A stretch of 64,000 bases of DNA, taken from contig JAHQRK010000018.1 in NCBI GenBank assembly GCA_019828595.1, forward strand, positions 558,001-622,000, written 5' to 3'. Made by a program: the position numbers and the translations under genes. The stretch's first letter is position 1. Each line of letters starts with the position of its first letter. Positions 31,730 to 42,310 of this stretch are shown here, piece by piece. The notes below the pieces were generated by a model. That model made no database searches and was not told the origin of the DNA. It saw only the letters and a list, made by a program, of their open reading frames with translations. The DNA comes from Aphanomyces cochlioides. Its lineage: Eukaryota; Oomycota; Saprolegniomycetes; Saprolegniales; Verrucalvaceae.

Positions 31730-33175
31730 CTATTCGTCGTTATCGTCAAAATCCTGGCTTGCAAGACTCGCAACACATGAGAAGGCACAATCTTTGAGCG
31801 CTGGCTGCTTGGCCGCGAGGGTTTCAAGCGTGTCTTGATCCACGTCGTCGACGAGATTGTCGTCCAAGTCGACAACGTGCGTGACACCACATGGCCGCAT
31901 GCCCAACGATTCAATCAGTGCGGCAGCTCCTGTGATGGTGACTTCGTTGCTGCGCAGGTGCAATGACGACAGCGTCATAAAAGTCCGAAGCACAAAGCCA
32001 AGAAACATCACACTCATGTCCGTGATTTGGTTTTTCTCGAGCGATACGAGCTCGAGGCTTGTGTTGGGAAGCACATTCGCCAAGTGGCTGCAGCCAGCAT
32101 CGAGAAGATCGCAATTGTTCATCAAGAGTTGACGCACATTCGAACGGCGCAAGCCGACAACGGACAGACTGTGCATGCCAACGAAACCAATGTTGTTGTT
32201 TGAGAGATCGAGCCATTCAACTTTGGAACCAGCGATGGCATTGGCAAGGTTGCTCGCTGTGTTGGCTGTTAGGCCGCAGTTGGTTAAGCTCAAGTGCACA
32301 ATCTGCAGCGGTGTCGCGAAGGGGTATGCATCCAGGTGGGGCAAGAGCTGCGTCGTTGCAGCAAACTTGTGGAGTGTTGGGCATGTCCAAAGGGCATCGT
32401 AGAATTGGAAAAGCACTTTTTGGTTGTTCGGGACGCTCCATTTGCTCATGGCAAACGCCGTCACTGGCTGAGTGGCTAGCCAGTGAGCGAGTGATGCCAG
32501 CTCAGCTCGATGGAGAAGCGACGCCATGTACACAGGAGCGGTGCCGGTTCGGATGGTCGTCACGTTGCAGAGACTGAGGCGCGTCAGTTTAGAGTCGCGG
32601 ATGTAGTCAAAGAGTCCCTCCAACGACGAGACGCACGCATTACTGAGGTCGACGGTGGTCAGTAGCGACATCTGCGGCAGGACAGCCACAAGCGGATCCA
32701 TACACTGTGGAACGCCACGGAACGGGCCCTTGAGCCACGTAAGATGAGAGATAGGTAGCCCAGCTAAGCGTTGATACCAAGTTTCGAGAGGTACGTCCAC
32801 TTCACTTGCTAGAGGGCACGTGTAGAGCGACAACGATGTCGTGGCGGACACGCAGCTATGGAGGATCTCCAAGTCGTACACGGCATGCACGTGGATCGTT
32901 TTGAAGTACGTCCGATCGGTCTCGAGACGAGCAACGCGCGCAGCACTCACCTCATCCACATGCAACTCTGGCCATAGCATGTGAAAGGGGGAATGGAACG
33001 AAGCCATCCAGAGGTGTTGAAGCGTTCCCAGGGAAATCGATGTGCCTTGAAACGCGTCGAGAAACGTGAAGAACTCGGACGCGTCCATGATAAACGTTGC
33101 AATCCGCTGGACGACATCGGGCGGTAGATGGACAGGGCCCAAGACGTTGCACGAGTTGCGGCGGGCTTTCTTCAT
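31730..33175 (-). CDS. F-box-like / leucine-rich-repeat protein, cluster member 3
   Basis: Intronless, 481 aa. The start MKKARRNSCNVLGPVHLPPDVVQ resembles member 1 (MKKARTESQ). Family blocks FFTFLDAFQGTSISLGTLQHLW, MLWPELHVDEV and IHVHAVYDLEILHSCV are present. LRRs include VEWLDLSNNNIGFVGMHSLS and LELVSLEKNQITDMSVMFLG. The tail is acidic (DFDDNDE). It is divergent from member 4, with about 280 bp between starts. Confidence 0.75.
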   Translation of the reverse strand: MKKARRNSCNVLGPVHLPPDVVQRIATFIMDASEFFTFLDAFQGTSISLGTLQHLWMASFHSPFHMLWPELHVDEVSAARVARLETDRTYFKTIHVHAVYDLEILHSCVSATTSLSLYTCPLASEVDVPLETWYQRLAGLPISHLTWLKGPFRGVPQCMDPLVAVLPQMSLLTTVDLSNACVSSLEGLFDYIRDSKLTRLSLCNVTTIRTGTAPVYMASLLHRAELASLAHWLATQPVTAFAMSKWSVPNNQKVLFQFYDALWTCPTLHKFAATTQLLPHLDAYPFATPLQIVHLSLTNCGLTANTASNLANAIAGSKVEWLDLSNNNIGFVGMHSLSVVGLRRSNVRQLLMNNCDLLDAGCSHLANVLPNTSLELVSLEKNQITDMSVMFLGFVLRTFMTLSSLHLRSNEVTITGAAALIESLGMRPCGVTHVVDLDDNLVDDVDQDTLETLAAKQPALKDCAFSCVASLASQDFDDNDE

Positions 33176-33455
33176 CCACCGCGTCTCTCTTCTGGGTGGC
33201 GTTCTTTTTATCCAATCAAGGCGTCAAATGACCGTCCAGCCGTCGGCCGATGGACTATCTGGGCATTCGAACGAGCGCAGAGCAGCGTCATGGCTCTTGA
33301 CATAGCGAGGAATGCCTCTCTCCGCCATAGAGTCGATGGGACCGCCGTGGATGCGCAGTGCGATCTGGCAAGTCGGAGTTGGCGATATAAACTGTCACAG
33401 GCTCAGCATGTTTTCATCATGAGACAAAAATTCGGATCAGCAACGAGACGTAAAG

Positions 33456-34904
33456 ATGAGCAGTCGACGATGGCGGCAACTGGCCGCTGGAATGCAGTTC
33501 AAGCTCCCGCCAGACTTGATCCAGCGCATTGCGCTATTTATCTCGTTGTCGCGGGACTGGTTCCGGTACCTGGACGCGTTTCACGGCACAAATACGCTCG
33601 GGAACCTGGAGATCCTTTGGCAACTTGCACGTCTCCACTACAACTCGAACGACTTCTGGCCCGAACTACATATCTACAGCCTCGACCAAGCGATGGTTGA
33701 AGCGATCCGAGCGGTCTCCATGTACTACCGCGTCGTGCATTTCCATCACGTGTACGATCTCGACTTGCTCGAGCTGTGTGTGACGCCAACGTCCGACACG
33801 ACATTTGAGCTCCATCAATGTCCCCAGCACCACCACGCCGTCACGCTTCCTCTGTCAGAATGGTACGCCAAGCTCCCCACGCTTCCGATCTCCCATCTCA
33901 CGTGGTCCGACGACGAATTCGACGCCAACCCGATCGAAGGATTGCTCGCCGTTCTTGGGCGCATGCCGAGACTACGCTCGCTCAACTTGGATTTTGCCGC
34001 CGTGCCGTCGGTCGCTGCCGTCTGGAGGTTTGTCAAGCAGTCGTCACTGACAGATTTCAGCATGAAGAACATCCGCACGCCGCCAAATCGCCGCGGGGAT
34101 TACATGGACGAGTGGCTCGTGGACGTGCCCGACCCAGTCATGACTACCACCTTGGCCGACCATTTGATCTTTTGGCTTCACCATCAACCCGTCCAGTCGC
34201 TGCAGCTGGCCAACTGGACCTTTGAATTGACCCCAGCGACGACGCACGAGCTCTACGACGCGCTTTGGCATTGCTCGACCATGAAGAAGCTCTCGTTTCG
34301 GGAAATGCGGTTGCCGCACTTCATTCCACCAGTCATGTTTGATGTGCCGATTCAAATCGTCGAGCTCGAACTGTTTGACTGCTCGCTCGGCACGACGGAC
34401 TTTGAAGCGCTTGCGAATGGCCTGCGGCGATCCAATGTCGAGATGCTCAACGTCGGTTGCAACGTCGTCGAGCCACAAGGCATTGTCGCGATCGCAGATT
34501 GCCTCCTCGACTCTTCCATCCGAGTGTTGAACTTGATCGCGACCAATTTGGAAGAAACAGGATGCAAAGCGCTGGCGAGGGCATTGCCAAACTCGCGTCT
34601 CGTGGAATTGCATCTCGGCATGAATGGACTCACGAACGGTGCGCTGCTCCATCTCGTCGACGCCCTTCGAAGCTCGGAGCATTTGCGGAAACTTGGATTG
34701 CAGTGGAATGCCATCACCATGTCTGGCGCTCTTGCACTCACGCACATGCTTGGCATGCGCAAGTTCGTGCTCGAAGTCGTGGATCTGCGTAACAACCGCA
34801 TCGATGAAGCCGACGAAGCCCTCCTGAAGACGCTCGTCGGCAGCTTTGACCACGTCAAGCGCATGATCCTCACCAAGCGAGACCGCAGTGATCGACTTCT
34901 CTGA
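33456..34904 (+). CDS. F-box-like / leucine-rich-repeat protein, cluster member 4
   Basis: Intronless, 482 aa. It starts MSSRRWRQLAAGMQFKLPPD. The F-box-like helix LIQRIALFISLSRDWFRYLDAF is followed by DFWPELHIYSL and VVHFHHVYDLDLLELCVTP. LRRs include VEMLNVGCNVVEPQGIVAIA and LVELHLGMNGLTNGALLHLV. The end is basic (MILTKRDRSDRLL). It is closest by eye to member 2. The long opposite-strand frames over this gene are shadows. Confidence 0.75.
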   Translation: MSSRRWRQLAAGMQFKLPPDLIQRIALFISLSRDWFRYLDAFHGTNTLGNLEILWQLARLHYNSNDFWPELHIYSLDQAMVEAIRAVSMYYRVVHFHHVYDLDLLELCVTPTSDTTFELHQCPQHHHAVTLPLSEWYAKLPTLPISHLTWSDDEFDANPIEGLLAVLGRMPRLRSLNLDFAAVPSVAAVWRFVKQSSLTDFSMKNIRTPPNRRGDYMDEWLVDVPDPVMTTTLADHLIFWLHHQPVQSLQLANWTFELTPATTHELYDALWHCSTMKKLSFREMRLPHFIPPVMFDVPIQIVELELFDCSLGTTDFEALANGLRRSNVEMLNVGCNVVEPQGIVAIADCLLDSSIRVLNLIATNLEETGCKALARALPNSRLVELHLGMNGLTNGALLHLVDALRSSEHLRKLGLQWNAITMSGALALTHMLGMRKFVLEVVDLRNNRIDEADEALLKTLVGSFDHVKRMILTKRDRSDRLL

Positions 34905-35492
34905 GCTCCATGTCAACATTGTAACGTAAACTATCACTTATTGGTACATTGTGCTCAGTTTAAGATACAAGTTCATCCGAAATTCTCTCAGAATTAATAC
35001 TGCTGAGAATTGATATCAAAGTCACTTCATCCAGTGTGAATAAGTTGCGCAGTAGACTCTATGAACGCAAGAAAGAGTCGTGTCAAGAGCATTGCGTGGC
35101 GACATAAAGATCGTATGCAATATGGTTTTCTCTAGTGGCATACTACTGAGAGCCTTTCATTTAGATAGGGACACTGACAGTGTGGGTGTGTCAATACTGT
35201 ATAATTTAATATTCATGAAATTGCCTGATGACATTGTAGCAGACAAGGCAAGACCATCAAATTGACGCTTTCCTCGAGCTCTTCCTTGGAAAGCATTGTG
35301 CGATCTATTCACTGTACGCTACTCTTGTGATATGGAGATAACACTAAGAAAGATCGATGTGTGTATTCAGGTATCGACCTCCAATAATTAATATATCAAT
35401 TTATGTATATCAATCTTACTGTCCTTGAAAAATTCAGTGAATTTTTGTATCAAAATGACAAGCTGACATAGGAGACATTGAGGAAAACTGAA
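34905..35492. other. AT-rich intergenic region, no gene supported
   Basis: About 590 bp between LRR member 4 and OGG1. It is AT-rich with only short open frames on either strand. No motif or repeat was recognised. Confidence 0.45.
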
Positions 35493-36874
35493 ATGTGGCG
35501 CCGACTGTGTCCTCGCTCTGGTGTGTGGATCCAAGACTGACTGGACTGTAATGATGAATATGTAGAGCTCTCCTGCGAGGTAACTCTTCATTGTGGGCAG
35601 AGCTTTGCGTGGAAAAGGCTCCAAGATCAATGGATCGGTGTCATCGGTCGTCATGTGATTGCCCTGAAAGAGTGTCCAACGACGGATGCAGTGCACTACA
35701 TGTGCTTGCATCCTCAGGAAACGACTGGAGAAAAAGCAGCTTTGGATGTCGATGCCCACGTTCGGGATTACTTTCGCACGGAGGTTGGATTCACTTGAGT
35801 CAATATGACATCAAAGAAGATTGTAGACGAACCTTGTCAAGCTTTATGGTGGATTTGACTCGCTCGCGACACATACTGAGTATATTGTAGAGCTCTGGAA
35901 GACGCCAAATGACAAGTTCTCGCAAGCGTTTGTTGCGCTCCCGGGTCTACGAACTCTTCGGTATGATCTTGCGTACTTGATCTCAAGTTGTGATGGTTGC
36001 ATCTAGACAACATCCCGTCGAGTGTTTGTTTTCCTTCATCTGCTCATCGAACAACAACATCTCACGCATCCAGCAGCTAGTGGACAAACTGCGTATTAAC
36101 TACGGCGACTCACTACTGAAGACGCAAGAGGCAGAATGGTTTGCCTTCCCAACCGTTGCTCAATTGAAGGCAATCGACGAGTCCGAGTTGCGCTCCTTGG
36201 GCTTTGGGTACCGCGCTCAATTCATCGTCAAGTCTGCTGAGATTTTACATGTTGCGTCTGCTGTTATATCCATCACACTCAGTAGAAACGCGTAGGAACT
36301 TGGCGGCCCTGAATACCTTGAAGGTCTGCGTGCCAACCCAGATCCTGCCGCAGTTCAAACTGCGCTGCAGCAATTTGCAGGCGTCGGTCGAAAAGTCGCC
36401 GACTGTGTGGCATTGTTCTCGCTGGACAAGCTAGAAGCAATACCCGTCGATACACATGTCTGGCAGATTGCATGCCGCGATTTTCGCTTCAACAAAGTGA
36501 GCCATTCCGGTGCCAGTGGCATTCTGACAAGACCTAGGCAGCTAGCAAAAGCTTGACACCGACTGTGTATGCCGCTGTGGGCAAACTCTACCAAGACCGC
36601 TTTACTCCATATGCAGGATGGGCACACAGGTGCGTAGACCTCACCACTATCGTCAACTCATGCTCTCAACTGTAGCATCCTATTTGCCGCCGATTTGGTG
36701 CATTTTAAAGCTCTGGTCGCTTCGAAAGACGCAAGTAAGACGACGTCAAAGAAAGCCAAGTCAGCTGCAGCTACGAAGAAGTCAAAGGCCAAGGCAGTTG
36801 ACGAGCAAATTGATCCAAAGGACGAAGCGCCGACACCTTCCAGACCTAAGCGACGACGCACAAAGTCAAGCTAA
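35493..36874 (+). CDS. OGG1: 8-oxoguanine DNA glycosylase/AP lyase
   Basis: Base-excision repair enzyme that removes 8-oxoG from DNA. Seven exons (35493-35520, 35566-35783, 35827-35960, 36007-36250, 36296-36496, 36538-36629, 36676-36874) join in phase to 371 aa. The start MWRRLCPRSELS aligns with the CPRSEL segment of animal OGG1, which supports the 28-bp first exon. GQSFAWKR and HPVECLFSFICSSNNNISRI match the family damage-recognition blocks. The HhH-GPD core has GVGRKVADCVALFSLDK with catalytic Lys241 and VPVDTHVW-type Asp260; their spacing of 19 residues equals human K249/D268. The Lys/Arg-rich tail (KTTSKKAKSAAATKK) and final PKRRRTKSS look like a nuclear localisation signal. The stop is 71 bp from the converging ankyrin gene. 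Confidence 0.93.
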
Positions 36875-36945
36875 GGTTCCGCCTTGACGAATTCCAGCAA
36901 CCAAATAAAGATTATTCAACTTAACACTGCACCGTGGAAGAGATA

Positions 36946-37968
36946 TCATGCGAGTAGCTCCGCGCATTCTGTGTGTCCTCTGTCCAAGGCAATCTGCCGC
37001 GCCGTTTGTCCATCCTACGTGTCAAGTCAGAGTGTGTCGACGGAGATCAAGGTGTACTTGGTTTGTCAAAGCGAGATTAGCTTTTGGGAGCAAGAGCTTG
37101 ATGATATGGGAATGTCCATGCCACGCTGCTATCATCAACGCAGTGTTCCCTCGCTGAAATGTACGTCAGGCACGAGCAAGAAACATGCACTACGTACCAG
37201 TTTGTCTGTGATGTCGACGGCAGCATTCTTCGCCAGCAAGAGTCTGACAACGCCTGTATGCCCATAGCTAGATGCGCGCATGAGCGCTGTTTCACCCGCC
37301 TAGTCGAATGGAGTTCCATGAGCTTTTCAAGCGTCTCGAGGTTGCAACCTTGTCAGTGTGATCAATGTCTGCGTGATGTTCTGCCAGCAACTTGACAATC
37401 TTTGCATCGCCAAGCTCGGCTGCAGCAGTGAGGGCTGTGTAGCCGCTCTACGTCTTGGTGAGATGCGAGATGAAGCCACGACATACCTTTGTTTCTATGT
37501 CTGGATCTGCATGCTTGTCAAGCAAAAGCTCTACGACGTCGGCGTCTCCATTGACTGACGCCCAGTAGACGGCGGTCAAAGGCTACAGAGCTCACACATG
37601 AGATTGCATCGATCAATGGGTCTTCCTTACGTCGCCCATGATTTCATCCATCGTCCAGTTGACATTAGCGCCTTGAGCTAAGAGTCGACGGACACCTTCG
37701 ATGTTGCCGCAGCTCGCAGCGTCCACCATTTGATAGTCCTTGGTGAAGAAGAGCGGCATTTTCAACTACAAGCACACGAAGTCAGTGGGAAGCTCCAGCA
37801 GTTCGCGAGTCTTACCAGTGTCGGCCAGGCGTAGTAAAGCATGACGACGACAAGCATCGTGTACATGTACCAGACGCTCGTCCAGCCGACGTCTGTCCAG
37901 TTGAGTTGATCCATGTCCTTCATGTTGTTCAATGTGGTCGCCGGCGGAGAAATGCGGCACGTAGGCAT
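36946..37968 (-). CDS. Ankyrin-repeat protein with N-terminal membrane segment
   Basis: Seven exons (37968-37816, 37765-37631, 37582-37487, 37447-37349, 37299-37198, 37153-37058, 37014-36946) join in phase to 249 aa. Most repeats are encoded by one exon each, with lengths of 96-102 bp. The N-terminus has a membrane helix (VWYMYTMLVVVMLYYAW). Six ankyrin units follow, for example YQMVDAASCGNIEGVRRLLAQGA, TALMRASSYGHTGVVRLLLAKNA and TALMIAAWHGHSHIIKLLL, and it ends DRGHTECAELLA. The start is uncertain: ATG 37923 is also possible, and an upstream exon near 38000-38110 did not join in frame. Ankyrin proteins mediate protein contacts; no partner can be named. Confidence 0.75.
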
Positions 37969-38258
37969 AAAACCTACATGTGCGTGATAGAGAGAGGGTC
38001 CGGCGACAAAGACTTGTGCGCGCTCCTGGCGCCACGTACCTTGAACTCTTTGATGATGTACCAAGCCAGAATCTCCACACACCAACCATGGAACTCAACC
38101 GACTCGACACGATATTCGCATTCGGGATTAGACTCTAACGGTCATTCCTAGCCGTTCATTCCCTCAACCAGGAAGAGTCCCAAGACGGAATCTCTTGGCC
38201 TTGAAGGGGACGGAGAGATCCTTGAGATCGCACGAATGGAAACGTTCATGAAGCTGCA

Positions 38259-39683
38259 TTACCCTCGAAAGTTGGCTGTCAAGATCTGCGATGTCTTCAA
38301 TACGATGGCATTGAGATCTTTGACTTCAACGCCTTCGATGAAATTGCCGCCGAGATCGAGCCACGTCGTCACTTGTGACCGTCCGCTCAGTGCTTTCACA
38401 AGCGCAGTGGCTCCTTGTGGCGTGATTTCGTTGTCGAACAAGTTGAGAGTCGTCAAGGATGTAGCTCGTGCGACCACTTTGGAGAGCTCTTCGGCGCTGC
38501 GGTCTGTGAGACGATTCACACTCAAGTCCAAGTCGACAACCTTGGACGACGGAAGCGCCGTGGCGATCATTTTGCAAGCACTGTCATCCAAGTACACGCG
38601 GCGCAAGCGGAGCTTCTGGATGTTTGAGAGCGGTAACACGTCCAGGAGAGACCGCAAGCCCTTGACTCCAATGTCATTTTCCTCAAGACTGAGACTAGTC
38701 AAGCTGGAGTCGCGCAGTCCCGTCACGAGCGACGCCATGGCCGTGTCATCAATGTTGCTAGAGCTCAAGTCGAGCGACTGCAATTGAAGCGGCGCTGGAA
38801 ACGTCATTCGGGCAATGTGCAGACCGAGTCGGGGATTGCTCACTGCAACGTTTTCCAAGGAAGAGCTGGTAAAGATGGCGTCCAGCAAGTTCGCAACACT
38901 GGTTTCGTCGTCAAAGTCAATATCCCATCGCTTCAGATCGATCGACGTCGCGGGACAGCGCCGCAGCCATTCCCCGAGGATTTCTAAATGCTGGCGTTGG
39001 AATTGCGCAGGGGAGCGTATTCGCTCCACGTCCATGAAGACACGCTGGAATCGCTGGACACGCTCAATTAGGTTGGAGAGGTAGATCATGGACAAGTGGA
39101 GTCGCGTCAGTGTCGAACTCGCTTGGATGAATGCAAACAGTCGATCAAAGTCGCGGACGACAGAGTTGCGCAAGCTCAACGAGGCAAGGCCAGACATGCA
39201 TTGAAGTTGGTCCAGGAAGAAATCGCATGCATCGGCGTCTTGGGATGTGAACGTAATGTGCTTCACGGGTAGCATGGACACGGGCGCTGCGAGCCACTGA
39301 TGCACTAGATCTCGTGGGGGACACTCAAGCAGCTCGACAACATTATGAGGATGGAGGCATTGCTGGAGAAGCGTGACGTCAAACACTTCAAAGACGTAGA
39401 TGGTCGTAAAGAAGCGAGAAATGCACCGAACGCTCGGGACCAACGAAGGCGTCAGGAGACGTAGCTGGAGCTTCGGCCACAAGTCGGTCGGTTCCAGTTT
39501 CGTCGAGAGCTCCAAGAAATGTCCAAGGTCTCCTAGCGTCTCGCCACCTTGTGCGTCTTGAAAACAAGAGAGATACGAGAAGAAATCCTTGGAGTCTGGT
39601 ATGAAGAGCGCGATCTGCTGGATGATCGCGGTGGGAATCGCCGTGAACGCCAGTCGGTCACGTCGGTGCCGCTTGGTCGTCAT
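38259..39683 (-). CDS. F-box-like / leucine-rich-repeat protein, cluster member 5
   Basis: Intronless, 474 aa, starting MTTKRHRRDRLAFTAIPTAIIQQIALFIPDSKDFF. It has the family blocks FFSYLSCFQDAQGGETLGDL, DLWPKLQLRLLTPSLVPSVRC, IYVFEVFDVTLLQQCLHPHNVVELLECPP and LPVKHITFTSQ. Many LRRs follow (LTSLSLEENDIGVKGLRSLL, VVDLDLSVNRLTDRSAEELS). It is the intact relative of the three broken copies at 40005-41312, 41898-42310 and 57516-58322. Its upstream 40 bp are almost the same as those of the pseudogene at 41313-41355, so the duplication included the promoter. Confidence 0.78.
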   Translation of the reverse strand: MTTKRHRRDRLAFTAIPTAIIQQIALFIPDSKDFFSYLSCFQDAQGGETLGDLGHFLELSTKLEPTDLWPKLQLRLLTPSLVPSVRCISRFFTTIYVFEVFDVTLLQQCLHPHNVVELLECPPRDLVHQWLAAPVSMLPVKHITFTSQDADACDFFLDQLQCMSGLASLSLRNSVVRDFDRLFAFIQASSTLTRLHLSMIYLSNLIERVQRFQRVFMDVERIRSPAQFQRQHLEILGEWLRRCPATSIDLKRWDIDFDDETSVANLLDAIFTSSSLENVAVSNPRLGLHIARMTFPAPLQLQSLDLSSSNIDDTAMASLVTGLRDSSLTSLSLEENDIGVKGLRSLLDVLPLSNIQKLRLRRVYLDDSACKMIATALPSSKVVDLDLSVNRLTDRSAEELSKVVARATSLTTLNLFDNEITPQGATALVKALSGRSQVTTWLDLGGNFIEGVEVKDLNAIVLKTSQILTANFRG

Positions 39684-40004
39684 GTCTTGGCGATCGCAAT
39701 TTAAAGAATGAAATGTTGGTCAGTTCGTCCAATCGACAGCCCAGGAGCAACCTCATGACCTCTCAAACCAAGTGCTGCCACAATGTTTGCCGCCGCTCCG
39801 TCTTCGAGCTAAGTCAAGGATTGAGCCGACCATACCTCGTCTTCAGCGGCAATGGCGTACTGGGTGCTTTCTATCAGACCTTGAGCGTGGACAAGCATTG
39901 GATTATCAACTGCATCAAGGCCGAATCGATGCATCCTGACCAAAAATCGATGTCAAGCCGAGCTAGATGCGTCAATACAGTAGTTACGTAGCAAGTTTTA
40001 CGAA

Positions 40005-41312
40005 GGCGACTGGAACATCTTGATGAGATCGTTAGGGCGCATGTCTTGGATGGACTGGCCGCTTCCATCGAGGAATATCTTTAGTCGTGGTCGTACAGTC
40101 CACGCTTTCACCAGATCGGTAGCTCCTTGCAGCATAGTTCTGTCAAAAACTTAGCACAGCTCTTCAGCACCGCGATCTGTGATATTATTCCCGCTTCGAT
40201 CCACCATCTTGGACGATGGAAGTGCCGCTGCAATTAAAGTACAAGCGTCATCGTCCATGCTCATACACCGCAAACAGAGCGTTTGGATGTTTGTCTCGGG
40301 GAGGATGTCAAAAAGCGATTGCAATCAAGTGTTGAGTGCTGTTGTACTGCGCAATCTAATCGCGAGCGACGTCATGGCCACATCATCCAGACAGACGTGG
40401 GTAAAAGCAAGTGATTGCATGCGAATTGGCACGACAAACGACGTCATGGCAAGGAATCGACCGATCGGAGTGTAGCTAAAGTGACGTTTTCCAAATGGAG
40501 CTGGTAAACATGGCGTCTACCAGTTCCACTGCACTCGGTGCGTCATTCCACTTCACGTGCCAGCGTTCCAGATTGAATGACGTCACGGAACACCGACGGA
40601 GCCACTCCTTGAGGTTTTCTCGTCGTCGCCGTTGAAGTATTGCACGAAGTGGTGTTACTCCCACGTGACGGCTGACAGTGACCCGTCTCTCAGTTCCATT
40701 CGACACGGAGAGTAAGCGATATGGAGAGCGACGACAAACTGAGCCGCGTCAACTTGGAACTCACTTGGATGAAAGCAAAGAGTCGATCCATGCTGTCCGC
40801 GTGCATATGGGACTCTTGGAGGGTCAACGAGACAAGGTTGGGCATGTTTCCAAGTTGCTCCACGAAGAGTTCACCTGTGGCGTTGCCTAGTGATTGAAAC
40901 GTGATATGTTGCACGGGGAGCATGGACAATGGCGCTGTGAGCCACGCACGAAGTCCGTCGTGTGATGGATGACTGAGCAAGTCGACGACATTGTGTGGAT
41001 GAAGGCACTGCTCGAGGAGCCTGACGTCGTACACTTCAAAGACAGAGTAATGCATCGAACGCTCGGGACGAGCGACGATGTCAACTGGCGTAGCTGGAGC
41101 TTTGGCCACAAGTCAGTTGGATCGAGCTGGTTTGAGAGCTCCAGGAAGTGCTGAAGGTCACCGAGCGTCCCGCTACCTTGTGCGTCTTGAAAACAAGAGA
41201 GATACGAGAAGAAGTCCTTGGAGTCTGGTATGTAGAGCGCAATCTGCTGGATGATCGCGGTGGGAATCGCCGTGAACGACGGACAGTCGCCTTGGTGCCG
41301 CTTGGTTGTCAT
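40005..41312 (-). pseudogene. Broken copy of F-box-like/LRR member 5
   Basis: The first 85 or so residues match member 5 closely (MTTKRHQGDCPSFTAIPTAIIQQIALYIPDSKDFF). A deletion of about 17-20 bp near 41060 then shifts the frame. The second block resumes at VFEVYDVRLLEQCLHPHNVVDLL and stops at about 40690 (RVEWN-stop). Later pieces (LKEWLRRC, LVKAWTVRPRLKIF) lie in other frames down to about 40005. Several disruptions make this a clear pseudogene. Confidence 0.8.
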
Positions 41313-41897
41313 GTCGTGACGATCGCAATTTAAAAAATGAAATGTTGGTCAGTTCGTGACAGAAAGTTTGCCACCGCCCGCCTTTGAGCAAAGGCGGCGC
41401 CTACCTTGTCTGCTACTGCAATGGCCTACTGGTTGCTTTTAATTAGCCATTGAACGTGGACATGCGTTGCATTTTTGACTGGTACAAGGCCAGTGATGAC
41501 ACCGGGCAAGCTGCCTGGCGCTCATTCTTGCTTTGGATGTTATATAACCACAACAAAACCTCCCAACACTGACGGAGGAGCAACGATGTGCGTGACGATC
41601 CTTGCGGAGATCAGCATTTCTCAACCTCACCAGCACCACCTCTCCGACTGGAAACAATGCTCAACCAAGTCGACCTTCGTGCACGCTACTTACATCCATC
41701 TCATGCGGATGTGGATAGACCATCGCGCCACCCAGCCGGTATCAGGACAAACTCATGGGACCACCCAAGTGAATCCAGTGTTTGATGCTCTCTATGAACC
41801 AGAGCAGCCGTGGTGTATCGCGCAAGTCACTGACACCCTCGCAACGGATGCGTCAGGACCAAATTTCAATGTTGACCCGACTAAGTTGCCATCATAT
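41313..41897. other. Spacer with duplicated promoter and no gene
   Basis: The first 45 bp repeat the sequence upstream of member 5 (GATCGCAATTTAAA..TGAAATGTTGG). The remainder shows short open frames on the plus strand (41475-41972) without recognisable content. Confidence 0.4.
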
Positions 41898-42310
41898 TTA
41901 CCTAAAAAACATCTTGACGAGATCGTCATGGTCCATGTCTTGGATGGACTTGCCGCTTCCATCGAGGAATAGCTTGAGTTGTGGTCGTACAGTCAGCGCT
42001 TTCACGAGATCCGTTGCTCCTTGGAGGGTGATTCGATTGTGACTCAAGTGGAGACTCATCAACGTCATTTCACTTTGTATGACTCTGCACAGCTTGTCGG
42101 CACTGCGATCTGTGAGATGATTCCCGCTCAGGTCCAAGTTGACAATTGTCGATGACGGGAGCACAGCTGCAATGAGAGCACAAGCGCCATCGTCCAGGCC
42201 CACGCACCGCAAAGTCGGATGTTCGTCTCGGGGAACACGTCCAACAGCGATTGCAATCCAGTGTTGTCAATGTTGTCGAACTGGAAAGAGAGGTTGATCA
42301 TGCTGTCGTG
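41898..42310 (-). pseudogene. C-terminal fragment of an F-box-like/LRR gene
   Basis: It encodes only the final LRRs of a member-5-like protein in two frames. One frame begins near FDNIDNTGLQSLLDVFP. The other starts VGLDDGACALIAAVLPSSTIVNLDLSG and ends GSGKSIQDMDHDDLVKM. The N-terminal two thirds are missing. The right edge (about 42310) is where Helitron sequence begins, so insertion or deletion removed the rest. Its 3' end is homologous to that of the pseudogene at 40005. Confidence 0.7.

Noticed and set aside
32059..32577. 172-aa plus frame over F-box-like/LRR member 3
   Set aside because: Shadow frame of the sense gene; composition is Cys/Arg/Ser-rich with no motif.
34044..34937. 297-aa minus frame over F-box-like/LRR member 4
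   Set aside because: It mirrors the sense LRR gene, which shows the family blocks; the antisense product matches nothing.
37766..38110. 114-aa minus frame as an alternative N-terminus for the ankyrin gene
   Set aside because: It is out of frame with the ankyrin exons and Arg/His-rich; the frame with the membrane helix joins in phase instead.
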